From NCBI GenBank assembly GCA_035772405.1, contig JAYKKM010000475.1, positions 1 to 64,000 of the forward strand: a stretch of 64,000 nt of DNA, written 5' to 3'. Positions 1 to 11,197 of this stretch are shown piece after piece. The stretch's first letter is position 1. Each line of letters opens with the position of its first letter. Below the pieces are notes generated by a model, which saw nothing but the letters and a program-made list of their open reading frames with translations, had not been told where the DNA came from and searched no databases. Source of the stretch: Chrysogorgia sp. JL179-B06 (lineage: Eukaryota > Cnidaria > Anthozoa > Scleralcyonacea > Chrysogorgiidae). Made by a program: the position numbers and the translations under genes.

Positions 1-1155
1 ATCGTCTGCAGCTCAACCTACAGCTGAATGGGCAAGAGGTACTGGAGTGTCGTGGGAGAATACAGGGCGAATATCCGATTTACCTACCGGACACTCACCT
101 TTATACCCACAAATTGGTTCAACAACAACATTTGCGAACACTGCATGGGGGAGTGATTTTGACCATGGCAAGTGTGAGAGAGACATTGGGTGCCCACACT
201 GAGACGTCTTGTGAAGCGTACAATACGATCCTGCCACGGATATAGAAGGTTCCAGGTCAACGCCCTAGCAGTACCGCCACCTGGAACTCTGCTCAGAGAT
301 CGAACGTGTGGAGGTAACCCCTTCCAAGTGCGAGTGGACTTCGCGGGCCCTTTAATTTACCGTCTCAAGACGAAGAAAGAAGCTAAGGCATATATAGTGG
401 TTTATGCTTGCAGTACGACAAGAGCCATTCATCTGGAGCTAACCAAATCGATGGAAGTGAAATAATTTCTCGAGTCCCTCAGAAAATCTATTCCGACAAC
501 GGGCGAACCTTCGTTGGTGCAGCTCGATAATGATTGGTGAAAGAGATCATACAAGATGAGTCCCTACATAATTTCCTCGCAACCAACCAAATCAAGTGGC
601 AGTTTAACTTGAACCGCGCCCCATGGTGGGGAGGCCAATTTGAGAGAATGGTAGCGCTCATCAAGAACGCCCTCTACAAGAGTGTGGGAAGTGGTTCCCT
701 AACGTGGGAGGAGCTGAAGGATGTACTCTTGGACATCGAAGTGGCACTCAACAATATGCCCCTCTCCTACGTTGAAGAGGATGTACAAATGCCAACACTA
801 ACACCTAACCTTCACAGTCCAATATTTTACCAGAGATCCCACCACACCACACCTGCGCAGACGTGCAAGGTACTTGCAAAAGGTGAAAACAATGCTGTGG
901 AAACGATGGACCAGCGAGTATCTTAGAGAACTTAGAGAAAGGCACAACCTATAAAACATGGTGGCAAACGCTTCTCGGTCGCGGTGGGAGACGTGGTTCT
1001 GGTGAAGGGTTCCCCCTTTGGAAATAGCCCCTAGGGGTTGTGGAAGAACTGTAACCGGAACGCTATGGGGTGGTCAGAGCGGTCATCAGAGCGGTCGGCA
1101 AGAAGCACTTGGAACGAGTAATGCAACATCATTTCCTGTATGCGAGGGGAGAGAC
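1..1155 (+). pseudogene. BEL/Pao retrotransposon pol remnant (integrase region)
   Basis: Conceptual translation in at least two frames resembles the integrase part of BEL/Pao pol. The catalytic landmarks are visible: VDFAGP (first Asp), YSDNGRTF near 490-515 (second Asp) and PWWGGQFER near 620-660 (Glu), followed by the conserved block around LTWEEL and ALNNMPLSYV. An HxxxxH motif and a C-x2-C in which the second Cys is Tyr (SCHGY) are a degenerate zinc module. The reading is broken by a TAA near 463, a short deletion before YSDNG, a stop near 528 and frame changes after ~800. The 5' part lies outside the window. It is a dead fragment; family assignment is from remembered motifs. Confidence 0.8.
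1143..1155 (+). other. Probable polypurine tract of the BEL/Pao element
   Basis: A purine-rich run (cgaggggagagac) sits immediately before a TGTGTGGGG that could open the 3' LTR. Its place after the integrase end is where a plus-strand primer is expected. Confidence 0.4.
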
Positions 1156-1445
1156 TGTGTGGGGAAATGTGATCACTTTAATAATATAATAATGTCAGGA
1201 ATGTGAACGACGCAACTCGAGTGAAGTGGAGTGTGAAGTGAAGGGAGCGTAATCTAAGTGCATGTGTGGGCTGAAGTGGGCAGTGTTGCTGGCCAATTAG
1301 ATGATTCTTATTTTTAGATGAGAGAGAGATTAAGTGAGCGCGCGAGAGAACAACATTGTGATTAGAACTGTGATTTATATATCTAATAAAGACCTATAGA
1401 AACTGTGTGGAGGATTACAAATCGCAGAGGCAATTTCCCACGACA
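1156..1445 (+). repeat. Probable BEL/Pao 3' LTR
   Basis: The segment starts TGTGTGGGG after a purine tract and ends ...CCCACGACA, matching TG...CA ends. It contains an AATAAA signal near 1384. The matching 5' LTR is outside the window, so the boundaries cannot be confirmed. Confidence 0.4.
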
Positions 1446-1471
1446 TATTAAACCTTCACTCATCATCTTTA

Positions 1472-1640
1472 GTCCATGTAGCTCAATAGTTAGAGCATCT
1501 CACTAGTCATAAGATAGTTAAAGGTTGTACGCATACAGTATGTAACCTTCACTCGCCATCTTAGTCCATGTAGCTCAATGGTTAAAGCATCTCACTTATC
1601 ATCAGAAGGTTACAGGTTGTACACATATATAACCTTCAAT
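1472..1640 (+). repeat. Two tandem tRNA-like (SINE-type) relics
   Basis: Two ~90-bp copies each start with a tRNA-like A box (tagctcaatRgttaRagcat) followed ~35 bp later by a degenerate B box (ggttacaggttgtac). No acceptor stem can be drawn, so these are SINE-like relics and not tRNA genes. Related degenerate copies lie near 3,523-3,600 and 6,324-6,400. Confidence 0.5.
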
Positions 1641-2154
1641 TATGGTCTGTTGGGCAGGGGCAACCGTTCTCGTGACATTCGGTTCACCGAATCTTTAGTT
1701 GAGTCTGATTTTAAAAAGTCCATTCTCTTACAGGTGCAAGGGTCGAAAGAATCATATGATGGTCTATGATGCAGAGGTAAATGTCATGGTAAAAGATAAT
1801 TATAAATCGTTGTTTTATGCCGCATAATTAGGCAGACTATGATGTTCTCAATTTATGGATTAGACGGTGAAAGCGGACCTTTTCTGAAACGCTGACGTCA
1901 CGATGATCATGTGATCAGTGGCTCAAGCTGCGCATTGCATGATCAATCGGGTATTTAGCGTTTTCTAATCGTTTTTGCAAACAAACTAAAAAATTGAAAC
2001 GTATGCTCATCATAGCAATTAAACTTATATTGAAAAATATCAGATTCAGGACTTTCTTTAGCCTCCTCCGCAGGCAACTCTTATTTTACTCCGGTAGTTT
2101 CCCCCATTTTTCTAAGCAAAAACCCCCGTTTGTCCGAGCGAAAAGAGTTATAGG

Positions 2155-2223
2155 CATGGGGATAGAAAGGGATAAGGGAGATATTGGGAGGTTAGCAAGG
2201 GGATAAGGGGGATATTGGGGGTA
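2155..2223 (+). other. G-run-rich tract, possible G-quadruplex
   Basis: Seven runs of three to five G lie within about 70 bases, spaced by 5-12 bases. The loops are long, so structure formation is speculative. The tract is absent from tandem units 2 and 3. Confidence 0.3.
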
Positions 2224-2227
2224 AACC

Positions 2228-2317
2228 CTAACCAATTTCGCTCGGCCAAATTATATCTCAGTCAAAACCTTGCTAACCAATTTCGCTCGGCCAAATTATA
2301 TCTCAGTCAAAACCTTG
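2228..2317 (+). repeat. Perfect 2 x 45-bp tandem duplication
   Basis: Two 45-base copies beginning ctaaccaatttcgctcggcc stand head to tail. Neither is seen in the other two large tandem units. Confidence 0.9.
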
Positions 2318-3154
2318 TCTAAAATAGTGAAAATTTGACTTTCTTGTTGTCATAAAATCTCGCTAGTACTCGTCAAATACAAATAACCATTTCATATGAC
2401 GTAAGCCAAGCCAACATAAAGAAATGTTTTCTCAGGTGGATTTTCTTTTCGTTTAAACACAACCGTTGACACAACCGTTATGCATTGCGCGTTTGTGTTT
2501 ATCTTTCCATGCGATAACAAAGTGCTTCGTTGTCAACTTGACGTTGGTATAAACACTTCGGAAATTCACCGAGTCTTCTCAGAAAACCCTATAGGGGCTT
2601 TCTTATTCATCAACAATCCAAATTAGTCGATTCGGAACCTGATTTTTTTGTTTGAACCTCGTCACTTGGTCTTCCACGCTTCGCGTCAGTCAAGGCTGAC
2701 ATAATTCGAAACGAAAGTCAAGTTTTGTGAAAAATGCAGAAATAATTACTTCCTAAGGTATATCTTATTTCAATTAAAAGACAAAATGAATAATTTATAT
2801 CAAGGATTGAGAAGATATTTACGGATGCAGTTCACCAAGGGAAATTCGTGCTTCAAAAAATGGCCGACCGAGCGTGCAATGCGTCACGGTTGACACCCAC
2901 TCTTTAAAGTGCCTTGCAATGAAAAATTCAGTTGTAAAATAACTCTGGTTTGAAAGAACTCTTGAAACTATAAAGACTAACCATTTATAACTTTTTCATA
3001 TCTCACTTCACTCTTGAGATATTAAGATTTGTTTAATATGTAAATGATCATACTTATGACATCACACTGCATAATAACTTATTGAAAACGCTTATGTATC
3101 CTTATTAATATATTATTAATATATTAAAGTAAATGGTTTGAACCTAGGAGTATC

Positions 3155-3470
3155 ATTAGATGTTTGAAGTTGATCGTCCATGTTGTTGTAGTCTTGAGAA
3201 AGACTATTGTTGGTGACTGACGTTTCAACGGCCTCCGGGGCGGTCATCTTCAGAGTCAAGTAAAGCGTGTTTATCAGGTTAACGCACGACGTAACACCCA
3301 CTCACACTAATTATGACACAAACAAACTCTGACGTAATGAACCAGACGTATATATAGCAAACCTGACAAACACGCTTTACTTGATTCTGAAGACGACCGC
3401 CGCTGAGGCTGTCGAAACGTCAGTCATCTCGAGACTACAACAACCTGGACGAGATCAACTTCACACATCT
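3155..3470. repeat. Fold-back MITE
   Basis: The left arm (gaagttgatcgtcca..gactgacgtttc..tcaagtaaagcgtgttt) is answered by its reverse complement on the right (aaacacgctttacttga..gaaacgtcagtc..gatcaacttc). The same fold-back recurs at about 5,945-6,270, and one arm fragment reappears near 31,065-31,115. Confidence 0.7.
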
Positions 3471-3696
3471 ATTAATATATTGTTATTAATATAACCTTCA
3501 CTGTCCTTCATTGATCATGTCACTCCACATAGCTCAATGATTGGAGCATTTTACTAGTGACCATAACTCCATAAGGTTAGACTGAGATTCTACACATATT
3601 TAAAGCATTTTACTCGCAGTCAAAAGATTACTGTCTAATTATTTGATTAATTTGAAAAATAAATCAGTTGCTTTTCTAATTATGTTCTGTTGGACA

Positions 3697-3910
3697 ACTT
3701 CGTGTCGCGGACACATATATTTGCATGAGTAAAATCTTAGTTACTTAGCACCATATAGAACTGACTCGTTCTTTAAAAAATCCCGTTTATTTTATTTATA
3801 ATAGGTTTAATTCATGAATTGGACAATTCCAGGACAAAAATAAACGGGATTTTTTAAAAAACGAGGCAGTTCTATACAGTGCTAAATTTCTGTGTCCGGT
3901 ACACGAAGTA
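3697..3910. repeat. Fold-back MITE (acttcgtgt ends)
   Basis: The arms acttcgtgtcgcggacac..tagaactgactcgttc and gaacgaggcagttcta..gtgtccggtacacgaagt are imperfect reverse complements around an AT-rich centre. The copy at 6,531-7,160 is interrupted by another insertion. Confidence 0.65.
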
Positions 3911-4180
3911 AGAGCCTAGACGGCTCTTACTTCGTGTTAGACATTCGGTTCCCGAATCTTTATTTGAGTCTGATTTTAAAAAGTCCATTCTCTCATACAG
4001 GTGCAAGGGTCGAAAGAATCACATGATAGTCTATGATGCAGAGGTAAATGTCATGGTAAAAGATGGTGAAGTTGTGACATAAATCTTTGAGGTCTAGTAT
4101 TAATATAATTATAAATAGTTGTTTTATGCTATAAATACGCCGCATAATTAGGCAGACTATGATGTATACTCATATTTTAA

Positions 4181-4339
4181 TCACTGCGATTAATTGGACC
4201 GATTTATGGTTTAGATGCACGGTAAGTACGGAGAATAGGAAGAAGAGTAAGGATTATGAGCCCACAAATCATTCCACTGACAGTTTCTCGTCCTTAACAT
4301 GCATTTAAACTATAAATCGGTCTCGATTAATCGCAGTGC
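4181..4339. repeat. Short fold-back MITE
   Basis: The ends tcactgcgattaat..accgatttatggttta and taaactataaatcggt..attaatcgcagtgca are inverted repeats. The paralogous copy is at about 7,409-7,567. Confidence 0.65.
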
Positions 4340-4385
4340 ATGTAAATGCACCTTAAAGCCTAATAAAGGGACACAAGTTATCTGT

Positions 4386-4601
4386 ATTGCGGGCGAATGC
4401 GGTCGCTGCCATTAATTGTTGACGTCATTGAGTTATAGAAACACTACACAAAGAAACCCTTCACAATAGCATGACAATAATGTGGTCTTAGTCTATTGTG
4501 CAGGATTTCTATTCACGCTATTGTGAAGGATTTCTTTTCAAAGTGTTTCTATCACTCAATGACGTCAAAAATTAATGGTAGCTACCGCATTCGCCCGCAA
4601 T
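4386..4601. repeat. Fold-back MITE (attgcgggcgaatgcgg ends)
   Basis: TIRs of about 45 bp begin attgcgggcgaatgcggt and end accgcattcgcccgcaat. They flank a second internal inverted repeat around acaatagc/gctattgt. The paralogous copy is at 7,614-7,827. Confidence 0.75.
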
Positions 4602-4928
4602 CAGAACAAAAATGGCGGCCTTCAATTTACAAAAATACGATAAACAAAGCCAAATTTCTCTCAAACTAAAAATATTAGAAGAAAACTAATACCCATTCTC
4701 ATGTAAGGCGACAAAGAGCTTTCATTTAAGCAGCACTTGTTTTTAGAAGTGGCCCTTTAAGGAATAATCCAAATCACTAATCCGTTTTCGTTTAAAAACG
4801 CAACTTTATTTGTCTGTTTTGGCCTTTCGTCCATACTAAGCGGTGTTCTCGGTTATCCGAAAACGGAATTTTTCGAAAATGCTCTCCATAGTGGAATTTT
4901 TTGAAAACGCCTTTTCCTGTTGTCGTGT

Positions 4929-7900
4929 AGATGGTGAAAACGGTCCTTTTCTGAAACGCTGACGTCACGATGATCATGTGATCAGTGGCTCAAGCTGCGC
5001 ATTGCATGATCAATCGGGTATTTAGCGTTTTCTAATCGTTTTTGCAAACAAACTAAAAAATTGAAACGTATGCTCATCATAGCAATTAAACTTATATTGA
5101 AAAATATCAGACTCAGGACTTTCTTGTTGTCGTAAAATCTCGCTAATATTTGTAAAATACAAATAACCATTTCATATGACGTAAGCCAAGCCAACATAAA
5201 GAAATGTTTTCTCAGGTGGATTTTCTTTTCGTTTAAACACAACCGTTGACACAACCGTTATGCATTGCGCGTTTGTGTTTATCTTTCCATGCGATAACAA
5301 AGTGCTTCGTTGTCAACTTGACGTGGTATAAACACTTCGGAAATTCACCGAGTCTTCTCAGAAAACCCTATAGGGGCTTTCTTATTCATCAACAATCCAA
5401 ATTAGTCGATTCGGAACCTGATTTTTTTGTTTGAACCTCGTCACTTGGTCTTCCACGCTTCGCGTCAGTCAAGGCTGACATAATTCGAAACGAAAGTCAA
5501 GTTTTGTGAAAAATGCAGAAATAATTACTTCCTAAGGTATATCTTATTTCAATTAAAAGACAAAATGAATAATTTATATCAAGGATTGAGAAGATATTTA
5601 CGGATGCAGTTCACCAAGGGAAATTCGTGCTTCAAAAAATGGCCGACCGAGCGTGCAAATGCGTCACGGTTGACACTCACTCTTTAAAGTGCCTTGCAAT
5701 GAAAAAATTCAGTTGTAAAATAACTCTGGTTTGAAAGAACTCTTGAAACTATAAAGACTAAACCATTTATAACTTTTTTTCATATCTCACTTCACTCTTG
5801 AGATATTAAGATTTGTTTAATATGTAAATGATCATACTTATGACATCACACTGCATAATAACTTATTGAAAACGCTTATGTTATCCTTATTAATATATTA
5901 TTAATATATTAAAGTAAATGGTTTGAAACCTAGGAGTATCATTAGATGTTTGAAGTTGATCGTCCATGTTGTTGTAGTCTTGAGAAAGACTGTTGTTGGT
6001 GACTGACGTTTCCGACGGCCTCCGGGGCAGTCATCTTCAGAGTTACAAGTAAAGCGTGTTTATCAGGTTAACGCACGACGTAACACCCACTCACACTAAT
6101 TATGACACAAACAAACTATGACGTAATGAACCAGACGTATATATAGCAAACCTGACAAACACGCTTTACTTGACTCTGAAGATGACCGCCGCTGAGGCCG
6201 TCGAAACGTCATGCAGTCACCAACAACAGTCTTTCTCAAGACTACAACAACCTGGACGATCAACTTCACACTTCTATTAATATATTGTTATTAATATAAC
6301 CTTCAGTCCTTCACTCATTATGTCAGTCCACATTGCTCAATGATTGGAGCATTTTACTAGTGACCATAACTCCATAAGGTTAGACTGAGATTCTACACAT
6401 ATTTAAAGCATTTTACTCGCAGTCAAAAGATTACTGTCTTATTATTTGATTAATTTGAAAAATAAATCAGTTGCTTTTCTAATTATGGTCTGTTGGGCAG
6501 GGGCAACCATTCTCGTAAACATTGGCTCTTACTTCGTGTCGCGGACACAGAAATTTGCATTAGTAAAATGTTAGTTAGCACTATATAGAACTGACTCGTT
6601 CTTTAAAAAATCCCGTTTATTTTATCTATAATACCATTTCAATCAATTTTACTCATTCCCGATTGGCTAATGACATCAGTATTAAACTTAAATTTTTTAT
6701 TAGGGGTATTTAAAAAAATACCCCAAGTAAAAAAATACCCCTAGTAAAAAAAATACCCCAAGTAAAAAATCACATCCGGGATGTTTGGATTTTAATATTT
6801 ACAAACACTAGTTTTCCCGCTTCGTAGTAAAATTTAGGGGTATTTAGGAACGCGTAAAATTGATTGAAAAAGTATTAAAAGGAAATAACACTTGTTCTCG
6901 AAGAATTAATGAAAAATCGCACTTGTCATTGTGTTTGGCGAAATATTCATAATACCACTCGTGCTTCGCACTCGTGGTATTATGAATATTTCGCCAAACA
7001 CGCGTGCGATTTTTCATTAATTCTTCTCGAACCGTGTTATTTCCTATACTAATAGGTTTAATTCATGAATTGGACAATTCCAGGGCAAAAATAAACGGGA
7101 TTATTTAAAAAACGAGGCAGTTCTATACAGTGCTAAATTTCTGTGTCCGGTACACGAAGTAAGAGCCTAGACATTCGGTTCCCGAATCTTTATTTGAGTC
7201 TGATTTAAAAAAAGTCCATTCTCTTACAGGTGCAAGGGTCGAAAGAATCACATGATAGTCTATGATGCAGAGGTAAATGTCATGGTAAAAGATGGTGAAG
7301 TTGTGACATAAATCTTTGAGGTCTAGTATTAATATAATTATAAATAGTTGTTTTATGCTATAAATATGCCGCATAATTAGGCAGACTATGATGTATAATT
7401 AAATTTAATCACTGCGATTAATCGCACCGATTTATGGTTTAGATGCATGGTAAGTACGGAGAATAGGAAGAAGAGTAAGGATTATGAGCCCACAAATCAT
7501 TCCACTGACAGTTTCTCGTCCTTAACATGCATTTAAACTATAAATCGGTCTCGATTAATCGCAGTGCATGTAAATGCACCTTAAAGCCTAATAAAGGGAC
7601 ACAAGTTATCTGTATTGCGGGCGAATGCGGTCGCTGCCATTAATTGTTGACGTCATTGAGTTATAGAAACACTACACAAAGAAACCCTTCACAATAGCAT
7701 GACAATAATGTGGTCTTAGTCTATTGTGCAGGATTTCTATTCACGCTATTGTGAAGGATTTCTTTTCAAAGTATTTCTATCACTCAATGAGTCAAAAATT
7801 AATGGTAGCTACCGCATTCGCCCGCAAACAGAACAAAAATGGCGGCCTTCAATTTACAAAAATACGATAAACAAAACCAAATTTCTCTCAAACTAAAAAT

Positions 7901-8156
7901 ATTAGAAGAAAACTAATACCAATTCTCATGTAAGGCGACAAAGAACTTTCATTTAAGAAACACTTGTTTATAGAAGTGGCCCTTTAAGGAATAATCCAAA
8001 TCACTAATCCGTTTTCGTTTAAAAACGCAACTTTATTTGTCTGTTTTGGCCTTTCGTCTATACTAAGCGATGTTCTCGGTTATCCGAAAACGGAATTTTT
8101 CGAAAATGCTCTCCATAGTGGAATTTTTTGAAAACGCCTTTTCCTGTTGTCGTGTA
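4929..8156 (+). repeat. MITE-nest tandem unit 2
   Basis: Near-identical to unit 1 over most of its length. It lacks the G-rich tract and the 45-bp duplication, and has a ~420-bp extra insertion at ~6,631-7,050. It holds no supported gene. Confidence 0.8.
6631..7050. repeat. Composite fold-back insertion inside an older MITE
   Basis: Unit 1 has uninterrupted sequence at this point (3,800-3,805), so this is an insertion. It comprises two hairpins: arms ttcaatcaattttac / gtaaaattgattgaa (6,638-6,870), and a very strong palindrome at ~6,880-7,047 with aggaaataacac ends and a cgaaatattcataataccac centre. No transposase is present. Confidence 0.65.
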
Positions 8157-8505
8157 GATGGTGAAAACGGTCCTTTTCTGAAACGCTGACGTCACGATGA
8201 TCATGTGATCAGTGGCTCAAGTCAGCTGCGCATGATCAATCGGGTATTTAGCGTTTTCGAATCGTTTTTGCAAACAAATAAAAAAGGTAAACAAACAAAA
8301 AATTGAAACGTACTGTATGCTCATCATAGCAATTAAACTTATATTGAGAAATATCAGATTCAGGACTTTCTTGTTGTCATAAAATCTCGCTAATACTCGT
8401 CAAATACAAATAACCATTTCATATGACGTAAGCCAAGCCAACATAAAGAAAACATGTACAATGTAAACATAATAATTGCCCGTGGATTTTCTTTTCGTTT
8501 AAAGA
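8157..8505 (+). repeat. MITE-nest tandem unit 3 (partial)
   Basis: Third start of the same unit. It keeps only ~350 bp before divergence and is followed directly by a TTAA-flanked MITE. Confidence 0.75.
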
Positions 8506-8509
8506 TTAA

Positions 8510-8872
8510 AGTGGCTCGATAGTCTAAATCATGAGAAATTGTATTTTTCCCCATATATGAAAAGTTTTGTAATACAGATCTGAGCTTTATTTTGGTTCAT
8601 TGCATAGCTCTAGTGGTGGTCTTGATAATTGAAACGTTTCACACTTGTAGCATTTATATATCTAGAGAAATTGTGTTAATGATAAGCGGCAGATTTTATG
8701 CAAATTTTCAAACACGATTTCTCCACTCAGGTAAACTTTGAGAGTATAAAACTTTTCAGTAAACAAGACCATCACTAGAGCTATGCAATGAACAACGATG
8801 AAGCTCAGATCTGAATTACAAACATTTTTATGCGGAAAAATGCAGTCTCATGATTTAGACTATCGAGCCACC
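8510..8872. mobile_element. TTAA-flanked MITE
   Basis: The terminal inverted repeats (agtggctcgatagtctaaatc and its near-perfect complement gatttagactatcgagccacc) are each flanked by TTAA (8,506-8,509 and 8,873-8,876). TTAA duplications are typical of piggyBac- and Kolobok-type elements. No transposase is present. Confidence 0.7.
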
Positions 8873-8879
8873 TTAAGAA

Positions 8880-9562
8880 ACTGAGCATACCAACTCGAAA
8901 AAGTTTTTTTAACTCAACCAGCTATTTATCATTCAAAAATATTCTGTGGAAGATCACAGTAAACTTCAAACGCCTTTGATAACCCTCAGATCAGTGCCTT
9001 CCTTCTCAGACACTAGCCTAACCAAAAAAATGAAAAATCCCAATCCTGGCACCTCCCCAGGTGCGAAAACCGTCTAGTGAGGATGAAAAACATTTTAAAA
9101 CCGGTCAAACAAAGTTGCGTTTTCAAATGAAAAATGGACTAGTGCATGTAGACATTTATAAGTCTAGGGCTAACTGTATTTTGTGAAATATCATAGTTAT
9201 TTACATTATTTTATCATAAATTCATTGTGAAGTTAGGGTTGTTTAAACTACAGTTAGGCTTAATCAAATTAAGCCGATGGTCTTACGAAGTCCTAGAGTA
9301 CTGCCAACGGAGAAAAGGCATTTGCATGGTTCTTCGCTTTTAGTTTTATTTAGTAAGCTATGTATTAGTCTTATTTATGGTCTTATTTATCATCCAGTAA
9401 AAAATAAAAAAATACATTTTTAATTGTTCTAAAATGTTTCACAATTTACATTTCACTCTCTGACGAAGGAGCCTTCGCTCGAAACGTCAAGTGCCTATCT
9501 CACGTTTGGGGATTTTACATTTCGTATTATTTGGATCTTCCTGAGCCAAATCATAATATATC
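8880..9562. other. Unassigned AT-rich spacer
   Basis: No gene is supported. A motif near 9,460-9,492 (ctgacgaaggagccttcgctcgaaacgtc) resembles one near 11,930-11,965 in opposite orientation, probably a relic of a dispersed repeat. Confidence 0.5.
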
Positions 9563-9840
9563 TTGTCAGCCGAAAATTTCATCTTCATGGACTTTTTTGC
9601 TGTTAAAGTTATCGGATGTTATGTCACAAGATGCTTTTTGGTGGCAAGTAACAAAAGAAAACTGAAGATTTAATAATTAAACATGGTGAATACCACAAAG
9701 TTTTTTTATTGATTTAATAATAACGCCATGCAAAACTTTAAGATCATTAAAGGAAACAGGTTTGGAATGCCTCTTGTGACATCACATCCGGTAACTTTGA
9801 CAGCGAAAAACTCCACGAAGATGAAATTTTCGGCTGACAA
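9563..9840. mobile_element. Short TIR element (MITE)
   Basis: Inverted termini ttgtcagccgaaaatttcat and atgaaattttcggctgacaa enclose ~230 bp without coding capacity. The target duplication is unclear. Confidence 0.6.
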
Positions 9841-9848
9841 TATTTAGC

Positions 9849-10278
9849 AATTATTGAACGAGGTTGAGCGTGATATGAATAATTATCATGCCCGAAGTTT
9901 GCCGTTATCAACCGAAGCCGCAGGCTGAAGTTGATAACGGCAAACTGAGGGCATGATAATTCTTCATATCACGCGAAAACCGAGTTCAATAATTGTTTTA
10001 TTATTTATTTAAAAAATGAAAAATATCTTGCGTGCTAGCCAGTCAAGAATTACGAAATGCGCGAGGTCAACAAAGAAGATATGATTGTCGTCGCTATAAC
10101 CATGACAACGAAGTCATATTGACGCGTTAATAATTATCATATTGACTCGCTTGACCATATTTGGCAAGCTGTCGCCGCGTAAAGAGCCTGGACACGAGGT
10201 TGTTGAGTTGATATGACGATTTCACAGTTGGCTGTTAGCCAATCAGAAACCAGGAATTTTTTAAATAAATAATAAATA
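9849..10278. repeat. Nested palindromes
   Basis: A near-perfect hairpin at 9,849-9,995 (core tttgccgttatcaac / gttgataacggcaaa) is followed by a wider inverted pair ttattatttatttaaaaaat / attttttaaataaataataa ending near 10,278. Non-coding. Confidence 0.65.
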
Positions 10279-10337
10279 TTATTAATCACTTCCTGTCTTC
10301 TCATTGGCTAAGCGCATACAGTTAATTATGGGAATCA

Positions 10338-10413
10338 GCGCAATCTACCACATGAGATTAGTGAATAATCTGCTAGCAGTTATTCACTAATCTGTAGGTT
10401 GCGCCCGCAATGC
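10338..10413. repeat. Hairpin
   Basis: gcgcaatctacca..gattagtgaataa pairs with ttattcactaatctgtaggttgcgc around a short loop. Confidence 0.65.
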
Positions 10414-10735
10414 GAGATTTCCCAACGAGCGGAAGCTTTCCACGCAAGCAAAAACAACATGACTGCTCGATTTTCGTCTTCGACTGTAGAGAAATCGAAA
10501 AATTACTTACAATATATATTAAAACAATTATTAGATTCGGTTTTTGTTTTTGTGATATGTGGATAATCAAGGTCTGGTAATTAAGTGATCTCAGCCTTCA
10601 CCTTCGGCTGATAACACTGGCCCTAGCAATCTTATTGGTTCGGAGCGATCAAAGAAATGGCCCGTGCGACCAGCGGTTGCGGGCGGCGGCGTAAGAACCT
10701 CTGGGCCAGGGTAAATGGCGGCCAGTCTAAATATT

Positions 10736-10846
10736 ATTTTATATGCATGCAAATTAGCCTTTCTGGCCTCGTTACAATGCGAAGATTCTTTGGAATTACA
10801 GACACACGAAGGTCAGAAAGGCTAATTTAAATGAATATAAAAGAAT
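10736..10846. repeat. Fold-back segment
   Basis: ttttatatgcatgcaaattagcctttctg is answered by cagaaaggctaatttaaatgaatataaaa. The loop has no recognisable content. Confidence 0.55.
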
Positions 10847-10935
10847 GTTTAATTTGGGTGCCATTATCACAAATCCTCAATTTTCATTGCCTATCACAGG
10901 AGTGTAGTATAATTTCATAGCTTAAATGACTGTCC

Positions 10936-10975
10936 AGTCAACAGAAGAAAGAAGAGATTCCTAAGTGCTCTGAGA
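10936..10975 (+). repeat. Isolated relic of the gene-array spacer
   Basis: About 36 bases here match the segment found just 3' of each coiled-coil gene copy (for example 16,926, 32,578, 41,439, 47,663). The neighbouring sequence does not match. Confidence 0.6.
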
Positions 10976-11153
10976 CTGATTGATATGTTGAAATGAAGCT
11001 CTGATCCAAACACGGCGGGATGTTGCGAGACTTGAGAAAAGCGTAAAAAACACGAGCCGATAGGAGTGTTTTTTAGCTTATCTAAAGTTAATCTAAAGTT
11101 AATCAACATTGCAATTCTCCCAAAAACCGTCAACTACTATTAATCCAACCTCG

Positions 11154-11179
11154 CCCCCCCCCCCCCCCCCCCCCCCCCC
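11154..11179 (+). repeat. C26 homopolymer
   Basis: An uninterrupted run of 26 C. The length is likely unstable and prone to sequencing error. Confidence 0.95.
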
Positions 11180-11197
11180 GAGGTCTTTAGTTTCATG

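Larger units (their letters stand above)
1862..4928 (+). repeat. MITE-nest tandem unit 1
   Basis: First copy of a ~3.1-kb unit that starts at (ag)acggtgaaa..cggtcc and recurs at 4,929 and 8,157. It contains several independent fold-back segments, SINE relics and AT-rich filler. No coding region is supported; the small ORFs in it are not conserved between the copies. Confidence 0.8.

Noticed and set aside
1472..1640. Functional tRNA genes
   Set aside because: Only A- and B-box-like pieces are present; no cloverleaf or acceptor stem pairing.
3116..3301. 61-codon ORF with repeated SVTNN-like peptide
   Set aside because: It lies in the arm of a fold-back MITE and is not open in the tandem copy; treated as repeat sequence.
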